Positions 47,203 through 56,160 of a stretch of DNA of 64,000 nucleotides are shown here, piece after piece. This DNA comes from Symbiodinium natans (Eukaryota > Sar > Dinophyceae > Suessiales > Symbiodiniaceae). The DNA is taken from the NCBI GenBank assembly GCA_905221605.1, contig CAJNDS010002273.1, positions 346,574 to 410,573 of the forward strand. The letters are read 5' to 3'. The number at the start of each line of letters is the position of its first letter. The first letter of the stretch is position 1. The notes beneath the pieces are model-generated. The model was not told the origin of the DNA, did not search any database, and saw only the letters and a list, made by a program, of their open reading frames with translations. The translations under genes were made by a program, and so were the position numbers.

Positions 47203-47268
47203 CCCTCAAACCCTAAACCCTAAGCCCTCAACCCTAAACCCCAAACCTAAACCCTAAACCCTGAACCC
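47203..47268 (-). repeat. Telomeric tract, CCCTAAA
   Basis: Nine units, several variant. Confidence 0.88.
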
Positions 47269-47587
47269 GCATCCTTGCACGACGCAGGCCTCTGCACAGT
47301 GGCAAACACCTGCTTTCGAATGCTCAGCTCCACCAAGCCTTGGACCCCAGCTTTCTGCAGGGATAAGGATGTAGGCTAGAGGGTTTAGGGTTGAGGGTTT
47401 TGGATTTAGGGTTTAAGGTTTAAGGTGATTCAAAAAGGTTTAAGGATGTAAGCTTAGGATATGTCGGGGATTTAAAAGGTTTAGGGATATATAGGGGATT
47501 TGGAAGGTTTAGGGTTTAGGAGATTTGTTGGCCACCCGACTGGGTTCAGGGTTCAACGACCGAAGCGCGCCCTTCTGACCCCCTTAC

Positions 47588-47640
47588 ACCCTAAACCCTA
47601 AACCCTAAACCCTAAACCCTAAACCCTAAACCCTAAACCC
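47588..47640 (-). repeat. Telomeric tract, CCCTAAA
   Basis: Seven perfect units. Confidence 0.93.
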
Positions 47641-47764
47641 CCCCTCCCTACCCAAACAAGGCAGCCCTGGTCATCACAACTCTGAGGGCCGCGCTGTACC
47701 GGCGGCTGCCGACCATCTCAAGGACGCTTCCGAGGATGTTTCCCAGAACCTTTACATACACGTA

Positions 47765-47935
47765 CGTCATATATATATAAATATATGTATATATGTGTGC
47801 AAAAGATGATATAGCATGTGCTATATACGATGTATCTCTCTATCTGTACTTATATATATATACATATGTATATATATATATGTATATATGAATATATATA
47901 TATACACACATATATATGTACACATATAATTTGGT
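47765..47935. repeat. (AT)n microsatellite
   Basis: TATATA with CATATG and ACACAC interruptions. Confidence 0.9.
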
Positions 47936-48049
47936 TTGACGACTGCGGGGAACAAGGAAGGGGATAGGGGTTGGCAGATGCTGCCTTTTTTGAAAGGATG
48001 ACGGATGAACGCGCGGCTGTGCCTGCAATGCACATCCCATAAACTCTCC

Positions 48050-48241
48050 TCAGGACCCGACCAATGCGGCAAGCGGAGTGCACACGCGGGGACTTAGATC
48101 AGGTTGCACTTTCGGTGAGGCACGAATGGCTGACGGAAGCATAAGTGCCATAATTTCAGCGGCCTTTAGACAATCCTCTGGCATAGTGGCACTCACTCTT
48201 GTAGGCATTCCAACTTCGTCCGCCCTTCGGATCGAGCGCAC
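48050..48241 (-). CDS. Minus-strand coding-like segment
   Basis: It reads RRADEVGMPTRVSATMPEDC then LKAAEIMALMLPSAIRASPK. Helical, amphipathic. The end at TGA (48050) is plausible. Product unknown. Confidence 0.33.
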   Translation of the reverse strand: MRSIRRADEVGMPTRVSATMPEDCLKAAEIMALMLPSAIRASPKVQPDLSPRVCTPLAALVGS

Positions 48242-48360
48242 TAGCTATTCAATTCAACTGCCCCGGCTGACACTCGTTCATCACAGGCCGTCGCAGCATC
48301 AGAACCCTTTGCCACAGCTCATCCTGAAACCACTTTAGTACACAACTACCACCTCTGCAT

Positions 48361-48522
48361 CATACGGGACATGGACATGCGCAAGTTAGGGTCCTTTCTC
48401 CCTCCTTCAGGGCAAGCCGCCGTCGACGCTCACACGTGGCTTGGGGGAAAACGGCAGAAAGAATCTCCGAGGGCAGGGCTCCGACTCTTCGAAGCCTTTC
48501 GCCTTGTGAAGACGCGCTGTGG
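48361..48522 (-). CDS. Minus-strand coding-like exon with stop
   Basis: It reads SASSQGERLRRVGALPSEIL, then SAVFPQATCERRRRLALKEG, ending CACPCPV. Basic and well composed. Product unknown. Confidence 0.37.
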
Positions 48523-48974
48523 ACATTGCAATGTATAACTACTATACGAATTGCATAAAATCGATAACGTATAATGTATACGATATATGAAATGTACAAT
48601 GTATTATGTGCTTTTTTGTGCACATGTACCTTTCTTCAGACCCGAAGACATTGAGCGATTCTACGAAACCGCTGCCTTGAGATGTTAGGACGAGTACAGT
48701 TGCAGCAGGACTCTGATAAAGAAGCTTGAGCGCGTGCACCCGGCTTTTGTGTGGATAATGATGTGGGCCCTCGTGAATCAAAAGCTCCTTGGTTATTTGC
48801 CTGTGTTGTTCAGCTCCTGCTGCACAGCTACACTTTTTGCGAGTTAACCCAAAACCCTAAACCCGAAACCCTAATAGTCATACAGTGTACTCCTTACTCC
48901 CGCTCCGGTATCCTGCCGGTATGCTGAGTCTACAGGCTGCTGGACAATCGTTCAGCATCGTCCTGAACGCGCAC

Positions 48975-49357
48975 CTAAGCTGCACAGCGGATCCATGTCA
49001 CGATGCCAGTGCAAACTTGGGCCATCTTGGGCACATGTCGTACCCCAGTGCAGCTCTCCCCCCCCTCCCCCGTTCGCGTAGATGCTGAGGCAAACGACAG
49101 CAGCAGCGAGCGGAAGTGCTCCGCACAGTCCTCTGCCAGCAAGTCCATCACCTTCGACATGACTGCGGAAACAGACCGCGAGTCCGACCCGACTCATGCG
49201 TGTCACACATGGATGCCCAGGCCCCCACAAAATGCTCAATGAACTTCGTGATACAGCCGGCATGCACATCCTGCGAGGAACCAGATAACGCTCGCGATTG
49301 GGCTAACAACTCAGCAATAAACGCAACAAATGTAAACAACCATGACGATGGCAACAT
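48975..49357 (-). CDS. Minus-strand gene segment with two overlapping frames
   Basis: Right part: FIAELLAQSRALSGSSQDVH then CITKFIEHFVGAWASMCDTH. Left part, other frame, after TTTCCGCAG: MSKVMDLLAEDCAEHFRSLL then LSFASASTRTGEGG, ending GGG|GTACGACA. Both are strongly helical. They would join in phase only through a 26-nt gap, too short for a normal intron, so a frame error or different boundaries are likely. Confidence 0.42.
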
Positions 49358-49562
49358 AAACAGCTGAAGATGGATGGAGGCTAGACATGGCGTGTCATGG
49401 AGGCAAGAGCTGGCGCATCTGTGTTAAGATTGCATGCATCGGCAGGGCTTCACCACCCAAATGCTGAGGTCTGTTTATTTGGTGGTTCATACGCGCAGTA
49501 GGTGCCACTTACGACTTTTGCACAAACCCTAAACCCTAAACCCTAAGCCCTAAGCCCTATAC

Positions 49563-49641
49563 ATGCTGCACCAAGCTGTAAAGCGACAGCTGCTGGCTCT
49601 CCTTGCTGTCAGGGTCCGAACTCAGAGGCACCTGTCGGCAG
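49563..49641 (+). CDS. Plus-strand exon between converging telomeric tracts
   Basis: ATG at 49563. It reads MLHQAVKRQLLALLAVRVRT then QRHLSA and ends GCAG|GTCCAAAC. Basic amphipathic helix; could be the first exon and resemble a targeting peptide (inference). Confidence 0.42.
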
Positions 49642-49851
49642 GTCCAAACTGTCAAACCTCTTCCAAACGCCATTGCAGGCTCCAGGGTTTAGGGTTTAGG
49701 GTTTAGGGTTTCTTCAACATGTGGTTGTTGCTGGCAATACCAACTTTGGTAACCAGAGCTGCCAAAAGCTCAAGACAGTTTTTAGGGCTTCTTGCCTCAA
49801 CATTCGAGATACCAAAGGCGTCCATGAGGCCCCGAAGATCCCCCAAAGAAA

Positions 49852-49943
49852 GCCTAAACCCTAAATCCTAAACCCTAAACCCTAAACCCTAAACCCTAAA
49901 CCCTAAACCCTAAACCCTAACCCTAAACCCTAAACCCGAAACC
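49852..49943 (-). repeat. Telomeric tract, CCCTAAA
   Basis: Thirteen units. Confidence 0.93.
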
Positions 49944-50063
49944 GGGGCTTAGGGCGGCAAGGCAAGGCAAGGCAAGGCTGCGGCTCCTTTATTTCCTGCC
50001 TTCCGGGTAAGCTTCGGGATTGCTAGGGTTTAGGGTTTAGGGTTTACTCTCACACACGCACAG

Positions 50064-50155
50064 GGTTTAGGGTTTAGGGTTTAGGGTTTAGGGTTTAGGG
50101 TTTAGGGTTTAGGGTTTAGGGTTTAGGGTTTAGGGTTTAGGGTTTAGGGTTTGTA
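50064..50155 (+). repeat. Telomeric tract, TTTAGGG
   Basis: Thirteen perfect units. Confidence 0.94.
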
Positions 50156-50196
50156 AGGCTTAGAAGGCCTCTTCGCGTACTCTGTTTAAGTGCCTC

Positions 50197-50300
50197 TCAA
50201 AAAGGGCAGAGACCAAGGGGCCGGGCCTTCCCGCAGGCTCGCTGGAGGTCTGCCAGCTCGTTCTGGAAGTTGTAGAGGTAGCTCTTCTGCGATGTCTTCC
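50197..50300 (-). CDS. Last exon of a minus gene next to family A copy 8
   Basis: After TGCCCACCTCAG it reads KTSQKSYLYNFQNELADLQR then ACGKARPLGLCPF and TGA (50197-50199). One of the clearest coding islands. The family A arm (GGAAACC on the minus strand) lies just upstream of its acceptor. Product unknown. Confidence 0.52.
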
Positions 50301-50311
50301 CTGAGGTGGGC

Positions 50312-50425
50312 AGGTTTCCGAGAATTTGGGGGGGGGGGGGGGGGGGTACTTTTTTTGGGGATCCCTTTAAGGGGATTCTAGTCTACTTGGGGCAAAGAAG
50401 GGGTGCCTCCATCATGGGAAGGTCT
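50312..50425. mobile_element. Introner-like element, family A copy 8
   Basis: GTTTCCGAGAATTTGGGG, a G-run, then GGGGATCCCTTTAAGGGG and GATTCTAGTCTACTTGGGG, ending CATGGGAAG. Followed by the 33-bp box (50426-50459). Confidence 0.62.
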
Positions 50426-50506
50426 CGACTCTCACACTCGCACAAGGCCGGCAAGGCTTAGGGTTTTGGGGTTTAGGTTTAAGGTCTAGAGGTCTAGGGT
50501 TTTCTT

Positions 50507-50610
50507 TCTTTTGGGGGCTACCCTTTTTGGGGATCCCTTTAGGGGGATTCTATTCTATTTGGGGTGATGAAGGGGTACCCCTATTTTGGGAGACACCCAT
50601 GGGAAGGTCT
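50507..50610. mobile_element. Introner-like element, family A copy 9
   Basis: GGGGGCTACCCTTTTTGGGG, core GATTCTATTCTATTTGGGG, inverted end GGGGTACCCCTATTTTGGGA. Also followed by the 33-bp box (50609-50642). Copies 8 and 9 with their boxes form a tandem pair of about 180 bp. Confidence 0.65.
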
Positions 50611-50671
50611 CGACTCTCACATTCGCACAAGGCCGGCAAGGCTTAGGGTTTAGGGTGTAGGGTTGGGATCT

Positions 50672-50752
50672 TCCCCCTTATACGAACAGTCCTAGAATAG
50701 GGATTCTCGTACCCTCTATTCTAGGACTGTTAGTATACGGGCAACATCCCAC
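50672..50752. mobile_element. Introner-like element, family E copy 1
   Basis: A near-perfect hairpin: ACAGTCCTAGAATAG against CTATTCTAGGACTGT, with outer ends GGGTTGGGATCTTCCC and GGCAACATCCCACCC. It lies between a TTTAGGG and a CCCTAAA tract. Confidence 0.7.
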
Positions 50753-50799
50753 CCTAAACCCTAAACCCTAAACCCCAAACCCTAAACCCTAAACCCTAA
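50753..50799 (-). repeat. Telomeric tract, CCCTAAA
   Basis: Six to seven units abutting family E copy 1. Confidence 0.92.
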
Positions 50800-50844
50800 A
50801 TGTTGAAGGAACGCCTTAGAAGTAAAGCCCCTGCAGCCCAGAAC

Positions 50845-50915
50845 CTGCGAAGCTAAGGTGGTGCCTGGATGAGCGGCCTTCTCCGCATTTGCCTTCTTCA
50901 CCAGCTCCTGAGCCG
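50845..50915 (-). CDS. Minus-strand exon between converging telomeric tracts
   Basis: After GCGGTACAG it reads AAQELVKKANAEKAAHPGTT then LASQ and ends |GTTCTGG. Ala/Lys-rich helix with typical coding codons. Confidence 0.48.
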
Positions 50916-50928
50916 CTGTACCGCTTGT

Positions 50929-51064
50929 AGGGTTTAGGGTTTGGGGTTTGGGGTTTAGGGTTTAGGGTTTAGGGCTTAGGGTTGAGGGTTTAATCGCTCA
51001 CACTCGGACAAGCCAGGCGAGGGTTTAGGGTTTAGGGTTTAAGGTCTAGGGTTTAGGGTTTAGG
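50929..51064 (+). repeat. Two telomeric tracts separated by a 33-bp box
   Basis: TTTAGGG (50929-50990), box variant TCGCTCACACTCGGACAAGC, then TTTAGGG (51021-51064). Confidence 0.85.
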
Positions 51065-51484
51065 CCCCCTTCACCACATCTGCGCCGGTCCTGGTACTCC
51101 GGATAGTGCGTCGTGAACACCCCCGTGACATGGGAATGCTCTGCTGTTGCCGTGGCTTCAGTCCTGCAAGCTGCACACGGCTAGCGCCGCTCCACTCCCC
51201 CACCCTTCAAACCCCTCACAAAAAAAAAAAAACTGACAAGGGCTGGATCAAAAGAAGCGACGAGAGCACACATGCATACATGCATGAGTGAGTGGGCGAA
51301 GGGATTGAACGAAAACCAATTCTGCAGGACTGTCTTGCTGGTCTCTGCATGCTGATGCCGGGTCTCTGTGATGATCCTCGGGTGGACACGACATATTATG
51401 GGTAAAGAACTCTGGTCATGGAAGCCTTTTTCCTCGGAACATCTGCTACTTCGGACCCAAGTCTGCCCAGAGACACCCAAGAAG

Positions 51485-51556
51485 CTAAACCCTAAACCCT
51501 AAACCCTCAACCCCAAACCCTAAACCCTAAACCCTAAACCCTAAACCCTAAACCCT
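51485..51556 (-). repeat. Telomeric insertion with 10-bp direct repeats
   Basis: About ten CCCTAAA units between two perfect copies of ACCCAAGAAG (51475-51484 and 51557-51566). Same structure as 5734-5798. Confidence 0.8.
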
Positions 51557-51687
51557 ACCCAAGAAGTGACCCTCAAAAGAAAAGCCAGCGGCATGTGCTA
51601 CGAGCATCCCGTCCCAAGCAGCCGGGGCGTCTCACCATCCTTGGTGCCGATACTAGACCCCATGTCATGTCCCAAAAGATTCGCGCA

Positions 51688-51728
51688 CACACACACACAC
51701 ATGCATAGACATAGACATATAGACACAC

Positions 51729-51761
<33 letters not shown>

Positions 51762-51770
51762 ACTTATTGA
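51688..51770. repeat. (AC)n and (AT)n microsatellites
   Basis: ACACACACACAC, ATAGACAT units and (AT)15. Confidence 0.9.
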
Positions 51771-51784
51771 TATCTAGAATATGC

Positions 51785-52033
51785 ATACACGCGCTTATTG
51801 ATTTCTGCCTGTGCGTCTGCCGTAGCCGTAGTCAGTGAGAGCTTGCAGCTTCTGAATGCACCCTTTACGAATCTTGGATCAGGTTGTTCCGAACTCGCCC
51901 AGACCATGTGCTCACTGAGTCGGGCCGAGATCTCATCATGCGTTGGGCTTCTTGCTCGGGCCCCTGATCTAAGAATCTCGCAGCTTGATTTCACAAGGTT
52001 CCTCACAGGCTGTACTTCCAATCTCCTGCACAC
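51785..52033 (-). CDS. Minus-strand exon, product unknown
   Basis: It reads LEVQPVRNLVKSSCEILRSG, then HDEISARLSEHMVWASSEQP, then DPRFVKGAFRSCKLSLTTAT and ADAQAEINK, ending CGC|GTGTATGC. Long and well composed. The plus strand is also open (91 codons) but weaker. Confidence 0.48.
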
Positions 52034-52339
52034 TCTTGGCAGCGCACCTTCTTCACGGTCGTGTACCGGATGATAGTGGCGACAAGGGAGGTTTCAACCT
52101 CTTCAGGCTATGGAGTGACAGTACAAACACATTCCTGCACATCACTAACCCTAAACCCTAAACCCCAAACCCTAAACCTCTCTTACATACATAATAGGAA
52201 TCCTCCTTGTGGTTGACGCTCCAACCCAACGGAAGCCTCCGGACTGAGGATGGGTAGGACGATGCCCTCCACAAAGGCCGAGTGCGTTGAGAGCCTCTGG
52301 GTCTTACTCGGCTCTCATGTCTCATGTCTCATGTCTCCT

Positions 52340-52620
52340 CGGAATCTTCATATTCATAATCATAATAATCATAATCATAATAATAAGGGTCACAACCACA
52401 ATAAAAAAAAAACAATAGTAATAATCATAGATATAAAACATAATAATGACAACAATAGTACTCATGATAATAATAATCATAATAGCCAATAATAGCAATA
52501 ATAATATTAGCAACAGTGACCATAGCAATAATAATAATTTAAAAATCATAATCATAATAATAATAATCATAATAATAAAATATTCGTATTAATCTTATTA
52601 ATGTTAATAAGGGAATTCAG
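52340..52620. repeat. (AAT)n/(ATC)n microsatellite
   Basis: About 280 bp of AATAAT, CATAAT and ATCATA units. Confidence 0.9.
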
Positions 52621-52731
52621 CTCTCTCAGCCACGGGGCTGCGTGACGAGGAAGGCGGCGTGAGATCTGAAGGGGTCGAAGAGGTCGTGGAGAAACTTGGC
52701 CTGGGAATGTCAAAAACTGACCTTCAGCTCA

Positions 52732-52775
52732 GTTTAGGGTTTAGGGTTTAAGGTTTAGGGTTTAGGGTTTAGGGT
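52732..52775 (+). repeat. Telomeric tract, TTTAGGG
   Basis: Six units, followed by box variant TTTCGACTCTCAAG. Confidence 0.92.
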
Positions 52776-52816
52776 TTCGACTCTCAAGCTACCGGAACGC
52801 GGGCGAGGACTCTGGT

Positions 52817-52945
52817 TCAGGGTTTAGGGTTTAGGGTTTTTCAGGGTTTATAGGGTTTATAGGGTTTATCGGGTTTATAGGGTTTATAGGGTTTATAGGG
52901 TCTTTAGGGTTTTTAGGGTTTATAGGGTTTATAGGGTTTAGGGTG
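52817..52945 (+). repeat. Telomeric tract with TTTATAGGG nonamers
   Basis: TTTAGGG then ten TTTATAGGG/TTTATCGGG/TTTTTAGGG units. Confidence 0.9.
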
Positions 52946-53280
52946 AGAATGCTTACACCTCGCAGACCGACCTGCTGCATCTCGGACTTGATGATCAGGC
53001 TCAACCTCGACATCGTGAGACGTTCCCAAGGCGACGGACCCGCTCGCGAAATTGCGTGAGATGTGAAGAGGATGCCCCAGGGGTGCCCAAATCATCAAAT
53101 CTCCAAGTGTCTTGGTTTCAAGGCACGTTCTTGTAAGGCCCTCACGTCGACTTGAAGAGGTTGAGGGTCCCTGAGCACGAGTTTAGCGGCCCTGAAGCTA
53201 CGCTAAAGGTGGCAGGCAGCAGCCCTTGACGAGTGTCACCGGTTCAACATATACTGTCACCACTGGAGTCACCACCAACT

Positions 53281-53415
53281 AAGGGCCCAGGCGATGCTGG
53301 AAGAGGTCGTGATAGAGGCGCTCGCACATGCTGCGGAATGTTCGGTTGTCTGCCTCCTCAAAGTTGCACGTCACTGTGGAGGCAGAGGCTGAGGCACGGG
53401 ACATCACAGGGACTA
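53281..53415 (-). CDS. C-terminal exon of a minus-strand gene
   Basis: It reads VMSRASASASTVTCNFEEAD then NRTFRSMCERLYHDLFQHRL and GP before TAG. Good coding character. Upstream boundary uncertain. Product unknown. Confidence 0.45.
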
Positions 53416-53538
53416 TGAAATGGAATATGCCGGCGCTCGGATGAAGAACCCCTTTTCTGCTGGACCTGGAACCCACAAGCCCTGCGCACGTCCAGGAACC
53501 CGCAAACTGCAACAGAAACACCATTTGGGCACCTTTTA

Positions 53539-53853
53539 TCAAAAGCAACTCTGCATGTTGCGAGCGCAAGTGACGTTGATGGGGGGCGTGATGTGGACCC
53601 AAAAGCAGCGACAGTTCTGCACATGGAGGCACATGGAAAACTTGACGTGCTGGAGGGCGCTTAAAAGCCTCTCTAGCTTCTTAAGCGAGTCGACAATGAG
53701 CACGACCTCTCCAAAATCCACAGGCTTTCGGAGCCCACGGAGAGAGAGAGAGAGGCAGACCTGTGCCACGCCTAGACGAGAGCCTTGCGCCGTGCACAGT
53801 GCGAAGCCTGAACGATGAAACCCAACTATGCGCACCTTGCTTGAGGAGTACAT
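53539..53853 (-). CDS. Minus-strand coding frame of 104 codons, product unknown
   Basis: It reads KVRIVGFHRSGFALCTAQGS, then RLGVAQVCLSLSLRGLRKPV, then DFGEVVLIVDSLKKLERLLS, then ALQHVKFSMCLHVQNCRCFW and on to TGA. Alternating strand-like and helical segments. A second exon may lie upstream at 53850-54025 (DWGCRVYLRFVAGTPASLDV). Confidence 0.48.
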   Translation of the reverse strand: MYSSSKVRIVGFHRSGFALCTAQGSRLGVAQVCLSLSLRGLRKPVDFGEVVLIVDSLKKLERLLSALQHVKFSMCLHVQNCRCFWVHITPPINVTCARNMQSCF

Positions 53854-54329
53854 CTAATGAAGCTGGCGTGCCTGCTACAAACCGTAAATAAACCCTGCAA
53901 CCCCAATCACCCTGTGAACCCCAATGAAGTCCTGCAGGCTTCCTTTGCGCAAGGCCGCACTCAGTCGAGCCATATAGACGGGCTGCTGCTGCAGAATCCA
54001 CACCAGCTCCTTCACAAGAACACAAAGGGGGGGGGATTTCAAAGCCAAGCTCATCTAAAACTAAATGGAACTCAAAGCCTAGCAGTGTACAACTTCAAGA
54101 AGCAGCCTGTTGAAGCAAACCTTTTACTCCGTGCCACACGGCATCTTGAGGAATGCTTTGCACGGGTCTATGAAGGCTTCTGGAGTCCAACTGTAAAGGC
54201 CTGCTGTTCACTAGGCCCAAGAGTAGCAACCTAGGAATCAAAAGGGCGCCTCTTTTTGGGTTTTAAAAAGGCGCTTGCAAGGGAACCTAAACCCGAAAGA
54301 AGGGAATAAGGGGCCTACTCTGGGTCCTA

Positions 54330-54465
54330 GTTCACGCTGCGCTTCGTCCTATCGCCGCCGCTCGAACCGCCATGCAAAGACAGAACTCCTCGAACTTCAG
54401 AAGCTTGCTTTTGATCTCTGCATCCGTCTTCACCTTCGAGCAGGGAGGTTCAGAGACTTCTAATC
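54330..54465 (-). CDS. Minus-strand exon with stop
   Basis: It reads EVSEPPCSKVKTDAEIKSKL, then LKFEEFCLCMAVRAAAIGRS and AA, then TGA. The plus strand is open too (KTELLELQKLAFDLCIRLHL), but minus codons are more coding-like. Confidence 0.42.
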
Positions 54466-54482
54466 CTCGTACTTCAAAGCCA

Positions 54483-54595
54483 TAAACCCCAAACCCTGGA
54501 CCCTAAACCCTTTTTTGAACCCAGAACCCTAAACCCGTTTAAAGCACGCATTGAGGAGGCCCTAAAACCCTAAACCCTATATAAACCCTAAACGC
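54483..54595 (-). repeat. Two short telomeric tracts, CCCTAAA
   Basis: 54483-54540 and 54561-54595, degenerate. Confidence 0.85.
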
Positions 54596-54614
54596 AAGCC
54601 GGGCTCCGTGCCCA

Positions 54615-54702
54615 GTATGGGTTCTCCATCTGCGGGCCTTCGCCACTTCCGTCGAGGTTCAATGCCTGATATAAGTGAGCCGGGACAGATACCGGAGAGC
54701 AG
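54615..54702 (+). CDS. Plus-strand exon between converging telomeric tracts
   Basis: It reads MGSPSAGLRHFRRGSMPDIS then EPGQIPESS, followed by TAGAGG|GTTTAGGG. The TAG could be avoided by a GA donor (TA|GAGGGTTTAG). Product unknown. Confidence 0.42.
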
Positions 54703-54949
54703 TTAGAGGGTTTAGGGTTTAGGGTTTAAAGGGGAGGGAAACCAAAAAAAATCGAGAAGAGAATCCTCGACATCCTGCTACAGTGTGGTGGCTTGTGAAC
54801 CATCACCAGAGGCGCGCGGCAATCTACAGGCTGATCCGACGGAGGCCCCGACGTAAAGAGTGCGGACGTAGTCCACCTGCGAGTGCAAGTGCGGCAGTCG
54901 CCGCATGGTAACCGCGACAGTACATGAAAGACATCAAGAAGAAGCAGCC

Positions 54950-54993
54950 CTAAACCCTGAACCCTAAACCCTAAACCCTAAACCCCAAACCCA
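54950..54993 (-). repeat. Telomeric tract, CCCTAAA
   Basis: Six units. Confidence 0.92.
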
Positions 54994-55218
54994 AGAATAG
55001 CCAACCCACCTCCAGCTCCTTCCGAAGCTGGCGCAGCCTCAAGAGCGATCAGCTGAGATTCAGATGCACACTTCACCGCATTCCGACAGCCACGCCCCAC
55101 AAAAGCCAACAAAGCCTTAGCATTGAGTGCTGGACGCGTACTCACAGGGGTCCGACCCTCAAAGGCAGTTGTGTTTGAAGAGACGTGCAAAATGTTGAAG
55201 ATGCGCTGTCCAGAGTAA

Positions 55219-55350
55219 TTAAGATGGGTGTTTAAGCTTCCTGCTGGAATCTGGCTTGTCCCACATCTTGGAGATGAAGTCCAGGTGGCTGTCACACACG
55301 CGATGCACCTGACAGTCGACATTGTTACAATCCCGAAACACTCTGCTCGG
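55219..55350 (-). CDS. Cys/His-containing C-terminal exon
   Basis: After CCGAGCAG it reads VFRDCNNVDCQVHRVCDSHL then DFISKMWDKPDSSRKLKHPS and TAA (55219-55221). C-x4-C-x2-H-x2-C spacing suggests disulphides or metal binding (inference). It may be the end of the secreted protein that starts at 56.0 kb. Confidence 0.48.
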   Translation of the reverse strand, partial: PSRVFRDCNNVDCQVHRVCDSHLDFISKMWDKPDSSRKLKHPS

Positions 55351-55503
55351 AGCATGCTGGAGACGTCGCAGCAGGCACAACACACGACGAAAGGCACGAC
55401 GAACCTAGCTAACCACTATGGGGGCATGCCAGAAGAGGCAAAGCCGCATGACGATTCAACGCGATTCCCACCACCACCGATTGCATCCTACTTTCGCATC
55501 TTC

Positions 55504-55689
55504 TCAGATTCTCAGCTCTTGGAGCTCCTTTTGCTGAGACCGAACGGAAATCCGCCCGTCTCCTCCTCCAAAGGGAAAGCCTGGAAAGCCTGGAAATCTT
55601 GCAGAGCCCCCTTCCACCCTGGTCTTTCTGGTTTCCGGCACCAGCATCGAAACCAATGTTACCCTCCACCCCCGAGCCTGCTCCACCAC
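55504..55689 (-). CDS. Minus-strand coding-like segment
   Basis: It reads VTLVSMLVPETRKTRVEGGS, then ARFPGFPGFPFGGGDGRISV, ending QQKELQELRI. A second minus frame is also open. Possibly a middle exon of the 56.0-55.2 kb gene. Confidence 0.33.
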   Translation of the reverse strand: MVEQARGWRVTLVSMLVPETRKTRVEGGSARFPGFPGFPFGGGDGRISVRSQQKELQELRI

Positions 55690-55795
55690 CCCACCCCCCC
55701 AGCGAATTCAAGGATTGCAACACCAGTTCTGCACTTGCGTGCCATCGACTAGGTGACTAGGCCATCCCCCACAATAGAAAGGAAATGGCGGTAAC

Positions 55796-56044
55796 CTTTG
55801 AGGCATCAAAGGTTGCTGGACTCCCTGGTACAACGTGTTCATGGCGCTCGATGAAAGTCGACATGATCCCCTGGTTCATGTGCATTCGGCTTGTCATGTT
55901 GAATGCAAATGGCCCAGGGCAGCTCATTTTGATTTTCACATAGCCTTTGCCCTCGAAGGCTTCTGCAACGGAAGCCACACTCGTCAGGATCAGCAACAGC
56001 ACGGAAGGCTCGAGTGAGCTCATGCCGGGACTCTTGCCACACAA
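55796..56044 (-). CDS. First exon of a predicted secreted or membrane protein
   Basis: A Met (56023) is followed by SSLEPSVLLLILTSVASVAE and A, a typical signal peptide with a small-residue cleavage site, then FEGKGYVKIKMSCPGPFAFN, then MTSRMHMNQGIMSTFIERHE and FDASK|GTTACC. Another Met lies 7 codons upstream. Expected to enter the secretory pathway (inference from the signal peptide). Family unknown. Confidence 0.58.
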
Positions 56045-56109
56045 CCGGCCAGGAACTTATCAGGCAGCTAGCTTTCAGCCGCAGTGTCACAGCATCCAGG
56101 TGACAGATA

Positions 56110-56160
56110 GCATATGGGCTATATCTATGTATGTATATATATATATATATGCTTTTTTTG
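56110..56160. repeat. (AT)n microsatellite
   Basis: TATGTATGTATATATATATA. Confidence 0.88.

Noticed and set aside
49165-49200. A 26-nt intron joining two helical frames
   Set aside because: Phase fits, but the length is below any spliceosomal intron I can support; reported as an unresolved frame change.
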